Of a stretch of 45,993 bases of DNA, positions 23,401 to 30,150 are shown piece after piece. The stretch lies in the NCBI GenBank assembly GCA_964545205.1, contig CAZJFH010000039.1, positions 1-45,993 of the forward strand. Reading direction: 5' to 3'. The number at the start of each line of letters is the position of its first letter. Position 1 is the first letter of the stretch. The position numbers were made by a program, and so were the translations under genes. Origin of the DNA: CAZJFH01 sp964545205. GTDB lineage: Bacteria > Pseudomonadota > Alphaproteobacteria > Rhodospirillales > Magnetospirillaceae. The notes beneath the pieces are model-generated. The model saw only the letters and a program-made list of their open reading frames with translations. It did not search any database and had not been told where the DNA came from.

Positions 23401-24136
23401 CCGCGCCGCGCCAGGCCAGATGCAGGCCGACGGCGAGCAGGCCGAGGAACAACAGGCGGCGGAACACCTGTGCGGCGATCCTGCCGCGCAGCCGGATGCC
23501 CAGCCACATGCCGGCGAGGGTCGGAACCAGCGCCGCCGCCGAGGCGCCGCCGATCTCGGCGCCGAGGGCGCCGGTGCCGTACAGGCCCGCCGCCAGGGCG
23601 ACGGTCGAGACGGTGAAGGACAGGCCCATCGCGCGCACCAGCGCGTCGCGTTCCAGATCCAGGGCTTGCAGGAATGGCACCGCCGGCAAGACGAACACGC
23701 CGGTGCCGACGGTCAAGACGCCGGTCGCCAGTCCGACCGGCACCGCCAGCCGGCGCTCGGCGGCCGGCGGGCAGTGCAGGTGCGGCGCCGTCAGACCGAA
23801 CGCGGCATAGGCGATCAGGGCGCCGCCCAGGGTCAGCAGCGCCACCGCCCCGCCCTGGCCGCTCCACACGAACGCGCCGGCCAACGCGCCGAGCCCGGTT
23901 CCGGCCAGCATCGGCGCCAGCCGTCGCGCCAGGCCGGCCAGTCCGGGGCCGGCCATCTGCGCGACATTGGTGACCAGCGACGGCACCAGGAGCAGCGCGG
24001 CGGCCTGGGCGGGCGCCACGATCAGGCTCAGCAGCGCGATCGCCACCGTCGGCAGGCCGAGGCCGACGACGCCCTTGACCGCACCGGCCAGGAAGAAAAC
24101 CGCCGCGATCGCGGCCGTGGTGGATGGATCAGGCAT
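23393..24136 (-). CDS. TSUP-family permease (TauE/SafE, sulfite-exporter-like)
   Basis: A 247-residue membrane protein with about eight helices in two similar halves. VFFLAGAVKGVVGLGLPTVAIAL is the family hallmark: a GxxGxGxG-type turn in the first helix, repeated near VGLATGVLTVGTGVFVLPAVPFLQ. Members export or import organosulfonates, sulfite or other small anions. The substrate is not predictable here. The start at 24136 was chosen because the family region begins straight after it; upstream in-frame ATGs (24178 and 24184) have no visible ribosome site. It is transcribed with the same orientation as the neighbouring LysR. Confidence 0.78.
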   Translation of the reverse strand: MPDPSTTAAIAAVFFLAGAVKGVVGLGLPTVAIALLSLIVAPAQAAALLLVPSLVTNVAQMAGPGLAGLARRLAPMLAGTGLGALAGAFVWSGQGGAVALLTLGGALIAYAAFGLTAPHLHCPPAAERRLAVPVGLATGVLTVGTGVFVLPAVPFLQALDLERDALVRAMGLSFTVSTVALAAGLYGTGALGAEIGGASAAALVPTLAGMWLGIRLRGRIAAQVFRRLLFLGLLAVGLHLAWRGAAG

Positions 24137-24199
24137 GGCCGAAGCTTGACCGAGCGAACGCCGCCTTACAACGCGCATGCGCATGCGCGGCGGCGAGCC

Positions 24200-24991
24200 T
24201 CACCGGCCGGCGAACACCGCCCGGCGCTTTTCGATGAACGCGCCGATGCCTTCGCGGATGTCGCTGGTGGGGATCATGCGGGCGAACTGGCTGGCCTCGA
24301 TCGCCAGGCCCTCGTCGATGCTGACGTTGAGGCCGCGGGTGACGGCGGTCAGGCAGGCCGCGACCGCCAGCGGCGACTTGTCGATGATCTCGTCGGCCAG
24401 GGCGCGGACCGCGCCCGTCAGCTCCGCGTGCGGCACGACGCGGTTGACCAGCCCGATCTCCAACGCCCGCGCGGCGTCGACGGGCCGGGCGGTCAGGATC
24501 ATCTCGGCGGCGCGCTTGCGGCCGACCAGGCGCGGCAGGCGTTGGGTGCCGCCGAAGGTCGGCGGGAAGCCCAGACGTATCTCGGGCTTGCAGAAGCTCG
24601 CCCGCTCGCTGGCGACGGCCAGCGGCGCCGCCTCGGTGATCTCGCAGCCGGCGCCGTAGGCCAGGCCGTTCACCGCGACGATCACCGGCTTGGGGAAGCC
24701 CTCGATGCGCGCCGTCAGGCGCTGGCCGCGGCGCAGGAACTCGCGCAGCCCGGCCTCGACGCCCGCCCGGATGCTCTCGGCGAATTGCGGGATGTCGCCG
24801 CCGGCGCAGAAGGCGCGCTCGCCGGCCCCGGTCAGCGCCACGACGCCGACCGAGCCGTCGACCTCCAGGGCATCGAGGACGGCCAGCAGCGTGTCGATCG
24901 TGCCGTAGTCGAGGGCGTTCAGCTTGTCGGGGCGGTTGATGGTGACGGTGGCGAGCCCGTCGACCACCTCGCACAGCACGGAATTGGGCAT
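24200..24991 (-). CDS. Enoyl-CoA hydratase/isomerase family protein
   Basis: A 263-residue crotonase-fold enzyme. Motifs are the N-terminal VDGLATVTINRPDKLNALDYG, the oxyanion-hole segment GAGERAFCAGGDIPQFAESI, and AVNGLAYGAGCEITEAAPLAVAS, with E of GCEITEA the likely catalytic acid. PPTFGGTQRLPRLVG follows. The family hydrates or isomerises acyl-CoA esters in beta-oxidation or related pathways. A strong AAGGAGGAACGCC ribosome site fixes the ATG at 24991, away from an in-frame ATG at 25084. Across the divergent region stands the ACP-acyltransferase fusion, and a candidate LysR box lies between them. Confidence 0.9.
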   Translation of the reverse strand: MPNSVLCEVVDGLATVTINRPDKLNALDYGTIDTLLAVLDALEVDGSVGVVALTGAGERAFCAGGDIPQFAESIRAGVEAGLREFLRRGQRLTARIEGFPKPVIVAVNGLAYGAGCEITEAAPLAVASERASFCKPEIRLGFPPTFGGTQRLPRLVGRKRAAEMILTARPVDAARALEIGLVNRVVPHAELTGAVRALADEIIDKSPLAVAACLTAVTRGLNVSIDEGLAIEASQFARMIPTSDIREGIGAFIEKRRAVFAGR

Positions 24992-25066
24992 GGCGTTCCT
25001 CCTTGATTGGACCACGCCCATGCAACCGCCGACGGCCGGCGGCGGCAAACGGCCATTTCTCGGCCA

Positions 25067-25087
25067 GGGATGAGCGCAATTCACCGG
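25067..25087. promoter_or_regulatory. Candidate LysR operator, copy 2
   Basis: GGGATGAGCGCAATTCACCGG shares the 16-mer GGATGAGCG(C/G)AATTCA with the site at 23379-23400. It lies in the 142-bp gap between enoyl-CoA hydratase and the ACP-acyltransferase gene, about 80-90 bp upstream of the former's ATG. On both sites a GCAAA lies 23 nt before GGATGAG. Confidence 0.5.
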
Positions 25088-25133
25088 CGCGCCAGGGCCG
25101 GGAACCAGCGCGGCGGGGCGCCGTTAGCCGGAC

Positions 25134-26117
25134 ATGCGCGACGAGGTCGAGTGGTGGTCGGCGGCGGGCGCCGCGGTGCTGGACGGATGGCTGGCGGCGC
25201 GGGGGCTCGGCCGCGTTCCCGATCACCGGCGGCTCGAGGCGCTGCCGCTCGATTCCATGGACCGGGTCGAGCTGGCGTTGCGCTACGAGGAGGCGACCGG
25301 TGCCCGCTTTCCCGAGGCGGCGGCGGCCGAGGCCGCCAGCGTCGGCGCGTTGCGGGCGGTGCTGGCGGCCCCGCCGCAGGGCGGGGCGCCGCTGCTGGGC
25401 GAGGGCTTCGAGGGCCGGCCCGACGCCGCCGCCGGATCCTGGCTGACGCCGCTGTCGGCGCGGCAGGCGGCGGTCTCGCGGCGGCTGCACCGCGGCCATC
25501 GTGCGCTGATGCGCCGCCTGTTCGCCCTGCGCGTCGACGGACTGGACGGATTGCCGGGCGGGCAGGTCGTGTTCACGCCCAATCATGTCAGCCTGCTCGA
25601 TCCCATGGCGCTGGTCGCCGCCTTGCCGCACGAGGTGCTGCGGCGCACCTTCTGGGCCGAAACCGTCGAGTACCTGACCGCCGGCCCGCTTCACCGCGGC
25701 GTCGGTCGGCTCGTGCAGGCGTTTCCGGTCGACCAGCGCGCCGCGCCGGCCCGTTCGGTGGCGCGGGCGCTGGCCGTGCTGGAGCGTGGCGATTCGCTGG
25801 TATGGTTCCCCGAGGGCGAGCGCTCGACCGCCGGCGGGCTGCTGCCGTTCCGCCACGGCATCGGCCTGCTGCTGGAGCGGCGCCCCGTGCCGGTGGTGCC
25901 GGTGGCGATCCTCGGCACCCGGCGGGCTTGGCCGGCGGGCAGGACCCTGCCGCGGCGGGCCGCCGTGCGGGTGGTGCTGGGCGCGCCGCGCGCCGTCGCG
26001 CCGCGCGGGCGGGGCCGGTCGGGCTGGGCCGCCACCGCCGCCGCCTGCCGCGCCGAGCTGGCGGCGTTGCTGCGCGACGTCGCGCAGGGAGATGCCGCGC
26101 GAGGAGATGCCGGGTGA
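25134..26117 (+). CDS. Acyl-carrier-protein domain fused to a PlsC-like 1-acylglycerol-3-phosphate acyltransferase
   Basis: A 327-residue protein. Residues 1-78 resemble a phosphopantetheine carrier domain, with LDSMDRVELALRYEEATGARF and S41 in the place of the phosphopantetheine serine. After a linker, residues ~105-300 are a PlsC-type acyltransferase: HX4D as H151..D156 (TPNHVSLLDP), FPEGERS at 225-231, and PVVPVAILGTRRAW. It should transfer acyl groups to a hydroxyl acceptor, perhaps using its own carrier domain as donor. The ATG at 25134 leaves little sign of a ribosome site. No signal peptide is seen. Divergent from enoyl-CoA hydratase, hinting at fatty-acid or lipid metabolism. The acyl donor is inferred. 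Confidence 0.78.
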   Translation: MRDEVEWWSAAGAAVLDGWLAARGLGRVPDHRRLEALPLDSMDRVELALRYEEATGARFPEAAAAEAASVGALRAVLAAPPQGGAPLLGEGFEGRPDAAAGSWLTPLSARQAAVSRRLHRGHRALMRRLFALRVDGLDGLPGGQVVFTPNHVSLLDPMALVAALPHEVLRRTFWAETVEYLTAGPLHRGVGRLVQAFPVDQRAAPARSVARALAVLERGDSLVWFPEGERSTAGGLLPFRHGIGLLLERRPVPVVPVAILGTRRAWPAGRTLPRRAAVRVVLGAPRAVAPRGRGRSGWAATAAACRAELAALLRDVAQGDAARGDAG

Positions 26118-26127
26118 AACGACAAGA

Positions 26128-26153
26128 AGCCGGCTGGTGTTACCCAACCGGCT
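26128..26153 (+). terminator. Hairpin downstream of the ACP-acyltransferase gene
   Basis: AGCCGG-c-TGG (26128-26137) pairs with CCA-a-CCGGCT (26144-26153), ten positions with one C·A mismatch and a 6-nt loop, starting 11 bp after the stop codon. No T-run. Confidence 0.4.
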
Positions 26154-26351
26154 CCTGTCCCGGTTCATCGACCGATTTCTCGATTCGACGTTCCGGTACA
26201 CTTGAACCTGGGTACGGCGACGGCCGCCCGAAAGCCCCCCCTCCGCCAGCGCGCGGCGGCAACCCGTTCGCGCGGCCGAGGCCGAGGCTTGCGCCGTCCG
26301 GAGATGCTGTCATACTTCATTCATAGTTGAGTCGTGCGCTGAGGTAAGGGC

Positions 26352-26741
26352 ATGTGTCGGGCGCTGGTGATCGAGGACGATCCGCAGGTGCGGCTGGGCC
26401 TTCGCATGCTGATGGAGACCTGGGGGTTCGCCACCACCGAGGCCGAGTCGACGCCGTCGGCGCTGCTGGCCGCCCATGAGGCGGTGCCCGACGTGATCGT
26501 CGCCGATTACCGCCTGGCCGGCGACGACACCGGGGTGGCGGCGGTCAAGGCGGTGCGGATGCTGCTGCGCGAGGACGTGCCGGCGGCGATCGTCACCGGC
26601 GACACCGACCCGCGCCGGCTGCTCGAGATCGCCAGCCACGGGCTTCAGGTCCTCAACAAGCCGGTGCGCGGCGACGAGCTGCGCTCGCTGGTGCGGTTGC
26701 TGGTGCGCGGCGAGTGCTGCCAGCGCCTCGGCGCCGCCTGA
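26352..26741 (+). CDS. Stand-alone response-regulator receiver protein
   Basis: A 129-residue CheY-like protein with only a receiver domain. Acidic residues E8, D9 and D10 (VIEDDPQVR), phospho-acceptor D52 (VADYRLAGDDTG), T of AAIVTGD and K in VLNKPV complete the phosphorylation site. The RLAGDDTGV loop after the phospho-site is like that in hybrid-kinase receiver domains. No kinase gene is adjacent. The gene is not linked to its convergent neighbour (3 bp between stops). A target cannot be inferred. Confidence 0.88.
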   Translation: MCRALVIEDDPQVRLGLRMLMETWGFATTEAESTPSALLAAHEAVPDVIVADYRLAGDDTGVAAVKAVRMLLREDVPAAIVTGDTDPRRLLEIASHGLQVLNKPVRGDELRSLVRLLVRGECCQRLGAA

Positions 26742-26744
26742 GCC

Positions 26745-27515
26745 TCAGCCCCGTGCGGCGCAGGCCCGCACCCGATCGAGGATGATTTCGACGATCTCCG
26801 GGTCGCTGCCGATGCCGCGGCACATCGTCACCGTGCGGCCGTGACTGACGACCGGGCCGGCATCGCCGCGTCCGAGGCCGAACAGCGGCGGCAGGTCCTC
26901 GCTGCCGTGCAGGCCCTCGGCGATCAGCAGCGGCGCCACGACGACGCCGGGGCTGTCGACCAGCCGCGGCCAGTCGGCGACCCGCGGCTCCTGTTCGAGA
27001 TAGGCGGTGACGACCGCGGCGTAGGGCGATCCGGCGCGCAAGCTCGCCGCGACCGCTTCCGGAGTCGCCGCCGAGGACGGCCGCGCCGAGCCATGGCCGA
27101 CCACCAGCACCGTCGTCGTCGCGGGGGCGAGGCCGGCCGCGACCGCGGCGGCGTCGATCCGCCGGCGCAGCAGCGCCGGGATGCCCGGATGGCTGCCGAC
27201 CGGCTCGGCGTAGTGGATGCGGCGGCCGTCGCGGACCGTGAGCGGCCCGTCGAGGCCCATGGCGCGCGGCAGTTCGACCCGGGTCAGGTGGCCGGCGCCG
27301 GCGAAGTTCGGCACCACGAACACGGTCTCGGCCCGCACCAGGTCCAGGGCTTCGGAAACGAAGGGCGGCTCCTTGAGGTAGCAGGCGGCGACCTCGGCGA
27401 ACAGGCCGCGGCCGGCGATCTCTTCGGCGAGGCGTTCGGTCGGCAGCCGGCTGTCGGGGTTGCGCGCCGAGCCGTGCCCGGCCAGCACCAGGGCCGCCTG
27501 CCGCCAGTCCGCCAC
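26745..27515 (-). CDS. CbiX/SirB-type sirohydrochlorin chelatase (two-domain)
   Basis: A 256-residue protein made of two similar chelatase domains. The first has LVLAGHGSARNP (H14) and a second histidine, H76, in PNFAGAGHL. The second domain repeats VVGHGSARPSSAA and IAEGLHGSEDLPP. Such enzymes insert Fe2+ or Co2+ into sirohydrochlorin for siroheme or cobalamin. It starts 3 bp after the uroporphyrinogen methyltransferase stop, so the two are almost certainly one operon, and the metal is not decided by sequence alone. The pair suggests a siroheme supply for the reductase near 45.4 kb, although that is inference. Confidence 0.8.
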   Translation of the reverse strand: MADWRQAALVLAGHGSARNPDSRLPTERLAEEIAGRGLFAEVAACYLKEPPFVSEALDLVRAETVFVVPNFAGAGHLTRVELPRAMGLDGPLTVRDGRRIHYAEPVGSHPGIPALLRRRIDAAAVAAGLAPATTTVLVVGHGSARPSSAATPEAVAASLRAGSPYAAVVTAYLEQEPRVADWPRLVDSPGVVVAPLLIAEGLHGSEDLPPLFGLGRGDAGPVVSHGRTVTMCRGIGSDPEIVEIILDRVRACAARG

Positions 27516-27518
27516 GGA

Positions 27519-28301
27519 TCAGGCCGTCGCCAGCCGGCCGGCGTCCTCGGCCGCCGGCTTGAACCAGTCCAGGGTCTCGGACATCGCCACGACGCGGCCG
27601 ATGATCATCAGCGTCGGCGCCTTCAGCCCGGCGGCGGCGGCGGCGTGGTGCAGCTCGCCCAGGGTCGAGATCACCCGGCGCTGGCGCGCCGTGGTGCCGG
27701 CCTCGACGGCGGCGGCCGGCGTCGAGGCCGGCAGGCCGGCGGCGGTCAGCTCGCGGGCGATCTCGGGCAGGTTGCCCAGCCCCATGTAGACCACCAGCGT
27801 GGTGTCGGGATCGGCGAGGCCGCGCCAGTCGAAATCGAGCGGCCGGTCCTCGCGGCAATGGCCGGTGACGTAGCGCACGCCGGTCGCCAGCCCGCGATGG
27901 GTCAGCGGGATGCCGGCATAGGCGCTGCAGCCCGAGGCGGCGGTGATGCCCGGCACGACGTCGAAGGCGATGCCGGCCGCCGCCAGCCGCTCGGCCTCTT
28001 CCGAGCCGCGGCCGAACACGAACGGATCGCCGCCCTTCAGCCGCACGACGTCGCGGCCCGACCGCGCCAGGCCGACCAGCAGATCGCCGATCTCGTCCTG
28101 GGTCAGGTGATGATGGCCGGCCGCCTTGCCGGCGAAGATGCGCGCGGTGCCGGCCGGCACCAGGGCCAGGATCTCGGGCGAGACCAGGCGGTCGTAGACC
28201 ACGGTCTCGGCCGACTGGATCAGGCGCAACGCCTTGACGGTCAGCAGGTCGGGATCGCCCGGACCGGCGCCGACCAGAGCCACCTTGCCCAGCTTCGTCA
28301 C
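27519..28301 (-). CDS. cobA: Uroporphyrinogen-III C-methyltransferase (CobA/SumT)
   Basis: The 260-residue protein has the family signatures: LVGAGPGDPDLLTVKALRLI, GKAAGHHHLTQDEI, RLKGGDPFVFGRGSEE, and the conserved PGITAASGCSAYAGIPLTHRG. It makes precorrin-2 from uroporphyrinogen III with two SAM, the branch point to siroheme and cobalamin. No ATG fits the beginning; GTG 28301 follows GGGAGGATGG by a few bases and the conserved region begins directly after it. It is single-domain, lacking the CysG dehydrogenase/chelatase part. The chelatase CbiX immediately follows. Precorrin-2 dehydrogenase would be needed from elsewhere. Confidence 0.93.
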   Translation of the reverse strand: MTKLGKVALVGAGPGDPDLLTVKALRLIQSAETVVYDRLVSPEILALVPAGTARIFAGKAAGHHHLTQDEIGDLLVGLARSGRDVVRLKGGDPFVFGRGSEEAERLAAAGIAFDVVPGITAASGCSAYAGIPLTHRGLATGVRYVTGHCREDRPLDFDWRGLADPDTTLVVYMGLGNLPEIARELTAAGLPASTPAAAVEAGTTARQRRVISTLGELHHAAAAAGLKAPTLMIIGRVVAMSETLDWFKPAAEDAGRLATA

Positions 28302-28429
28302 CCCATCCTCCCAAATGTCTTTTTCATTACCGTTGTCTAATGGAAGCACGGAACCGCTCTTCGGGCCAAGGCCTTTCCGCGTCTTATAGCCTTCCGCCGC
28401 CGAAACGCCCAGTCTCGCTGCGGCAGGCC

Positions 28430-29275
28430 TCACTTTTGCGCGCTCAGCAGCGCGACGCCGCCGAACACCAGCGCCATGCCCAGGAGCTGCGGCCAGCGCA
28501 TCCGCTCGGCCAGGAAGATGCGCGCCAGCACCACCGAGACGACGCCGAAGGCCGAGCTGACCACCGACGCCACCGCCCCCTGCAGCCCGATCGCCGCCGC
28601 GTAGAGGAAGACGTAGCCGCCGGTGTCCAGCGTCGCCTGCGCCGCGGCGACGCCGCCCCAACGTAGCGGCATGCGCAGCGGCCGGCGCAAGGCCAGCATC
28701 GCCAGCACCAGCATGCCGCCGCCGAGCACGCGCGTGTACCACACCGTGTCGAGCGCCCCGTGCTCGACGGCGGCGCGCTGGGCCAGCAATACGCCGATCG
28801 AGAACAGCACCGCCGAGCCGAGCGCCAGCCGCCGGCTGCCCTTCGGCGCCGCGACGGCATCGCCGCCGCCGCCGGCGACCAGCACCATTCCCGCCATCAC
28901 CGCCATCATCGCCGCCCAGGCCGCCGGCGGCGGCCGCACGTCGAGCAGGGTCACCGAGATCAGCAGGCCCCAGGCCGGATACGACCCGACCAGCGGCGCG
29001 ACCATCACCACCGGGGCGCGGCGCAGCGCCTCGTAGAACATCAGCAGCGCCAGCATCGTCGCCGCGGCGGCGGCCCAGGCCCAGCCCGAGGCGGCGGCGA
29101 GGCCGGGCAGGGCGCGGCCGTCGACCGCGTAATACAGCGACAGCTCGACCGCGCCGGCGACGGTTACCGCCGCCAGCGCCGTCAACGCGCCGACGGCGCG
29201 GCCGACGAAGCGGGCGACGAAATCGGCGATTCCCCAGCACAGCGCCGTGCCGAGGCCGAGCGCGACCGGATCCAC
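28430..29275 (-). CDS. EamA/DMT-family transporter
   Basis: The 281-residue membrane protein has about ten hydrophobic helices in two EamA repeats. The first helix reads LGTALCWGIADFVARFVGR, and the fourth segment RRAPVVMVAPLVGSYPAWGLL is family-like. The second half starts at VLFSIGVLLAQRAAVEHG. The end VVSVVLARIFLAERMRWPQLLGMALVFGGVALL is the repeat's last pair of helices. The substrate is unknown. Its start is 7 bp after the stop of the unknown gene at 29283, and the cobA operon lies 128 bp downstream. Confidence 0.87.
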   Translation of the reverse strand: MDPVALGLGTALCWGIADFVARFVGRAVGALTALAAVTVAGAVELSLYYAVDGRALPGLAAASGWAWAAAAATMLALLMFYEALRRAPVVMVAPLVGSYPAWGLLISVTLLDVRPPPAAWAAMMAVMAGMVLVAGGGGDAVAAPKGSRRLALGSAVLFSIGVLLAQRAAVEHGALDTVWYTRVLGGGMLVLAMLALRRPLRMPLRWGGVAAAQATLDTGGYVFLYAAAIGLQGAVASVVSSAFGVVSVVLARIFLAERMRWPQLLGMALVFGGVALLSAQK

Positions 29276-29282
29276 CAGAAGC

Positions 29283-29909
29283 TCAGGACTTGGCCGGCTT
29301 GGCGGGCATCGGAACCTCGGCGTCGGGCTCGAGTTCCATGATCATGCCCAGCCGCTCCTCGATCTCCGCCAGCTTGTCGATCATGCCGGCGGTGTCGAGG
29401 ATCAGCTTCTGCTGTGATTCGTTCAGCATCTCCTCGGCATCGAGCGACCGCAGATTGGTGGTCAGGTCGACATAGGCGGCGTGCAGCCGCATCGCCAGTC
29501 CGATCGGGTAGCTGTTGCCTTCGAGCACGCCGGCCGCGCGCTTGTTGATCTTGTCGATGCGGTCGACCATCAGGTGGACGCCCATCTGCAGCAGGCGTTG
29601 GCGCAACTCGGTGAAGCCGGCGGTCAGCGACTGCTGGAAATCGCTGCTCAGCGACGCCGAGAGCTGGAACACCGCCAGGGCCATCACGTTGCACAGCCGC
29701 TCGGTGGCCTCGAACAGCGCCAGCTTGACCTGCTGGCGCTCGCGGGCCGGGCGCTTCTCGTCGCGATAGACCGCCTTCAGCTTCTCGATCTCGAACGCCA
29801 CTTCCTTGGCGGCGTGCAACGTCGCCGCCGCCTGGCGTTCCTCGGCGTTCGCCGGGCGCAGCCTGTCGCCCTTGTTCTGAGGCCGGGGGGCGCCGCCGGG
29901 GTCGATCAT
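29283..29909 (-). CDS. Hypothetical soluble helical protein
   Basis: A 208-residue protein with no recognised domain. The N-terminus is disordered and basic (PGGAPRPQNKGDRLRPANAEER), followed by long amphipathic helices (AAKEVAFEIEKLKAVYRDEKRP, FEATERLCNVMALAVFQLSASLSSDFQQSLTAGF read as separate helices). Heptad-like regions near MIDKLAEIEERLGMI suggest coiled coils. The C-terminal tail is proline/lysine rich. No signal peptide or transmembrane helix is clear. The divergent region of 241 bp upstream separates it from the hopanoid cluster. Confidence 0.65.
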   Translation of the reverse strand: MIDPGGAPRPQNKGDRLRPANAEERQAAATLHAAKEVAFEIEKLKAVYRDEKRPARERQQVKLALFEATERLCNVMALAVFQLSASLSSDFQQSLTAGFTELRQRLLQMGVHLMVDRIDKINKRAAGVLEGNSYPIGLAMRLHAAYVDLTTNLRSLDAEEMLNESQQKLILDTAGMIDKLAEIEERLGMIMELEPDAEVPMPAKPAKS

Positions 29910-30150
29910 GGGATGCTGGCTCTCATTCCGGTTGCACGCCGAGGCTAACACGCCCGGCTGGGGGCGGCGAAGAGAATAGGCATCGCGGCCGGTGGCGCAA
30001 GCGTTTCGGTTGGGCGCCGGCCCGATCGGATAATCCGGATGTCCGAGAGGGCTAGGGCTTGCCAACACAGCCCAAGCTCGTATAACCGCAGGGTGGGAAG
30101 AGCGTTGCCGGCCTTGACTTCGATACCGCATTGCAGCACGAAGGGGCGCG

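Noticed and set aside
26745..28314. An alternative long frame covering cbiX and cobA
   Set aside because: Out of frame with both enzymes and without motifs; the enzymes are separate with a 3-bp gap.
28302..28429. Cobalamin riboswitch upstream of cobA
   Set aside because: The 128-bp gap does not show B12-box-like conserved blocks, and its size is too small for the full aptamer.
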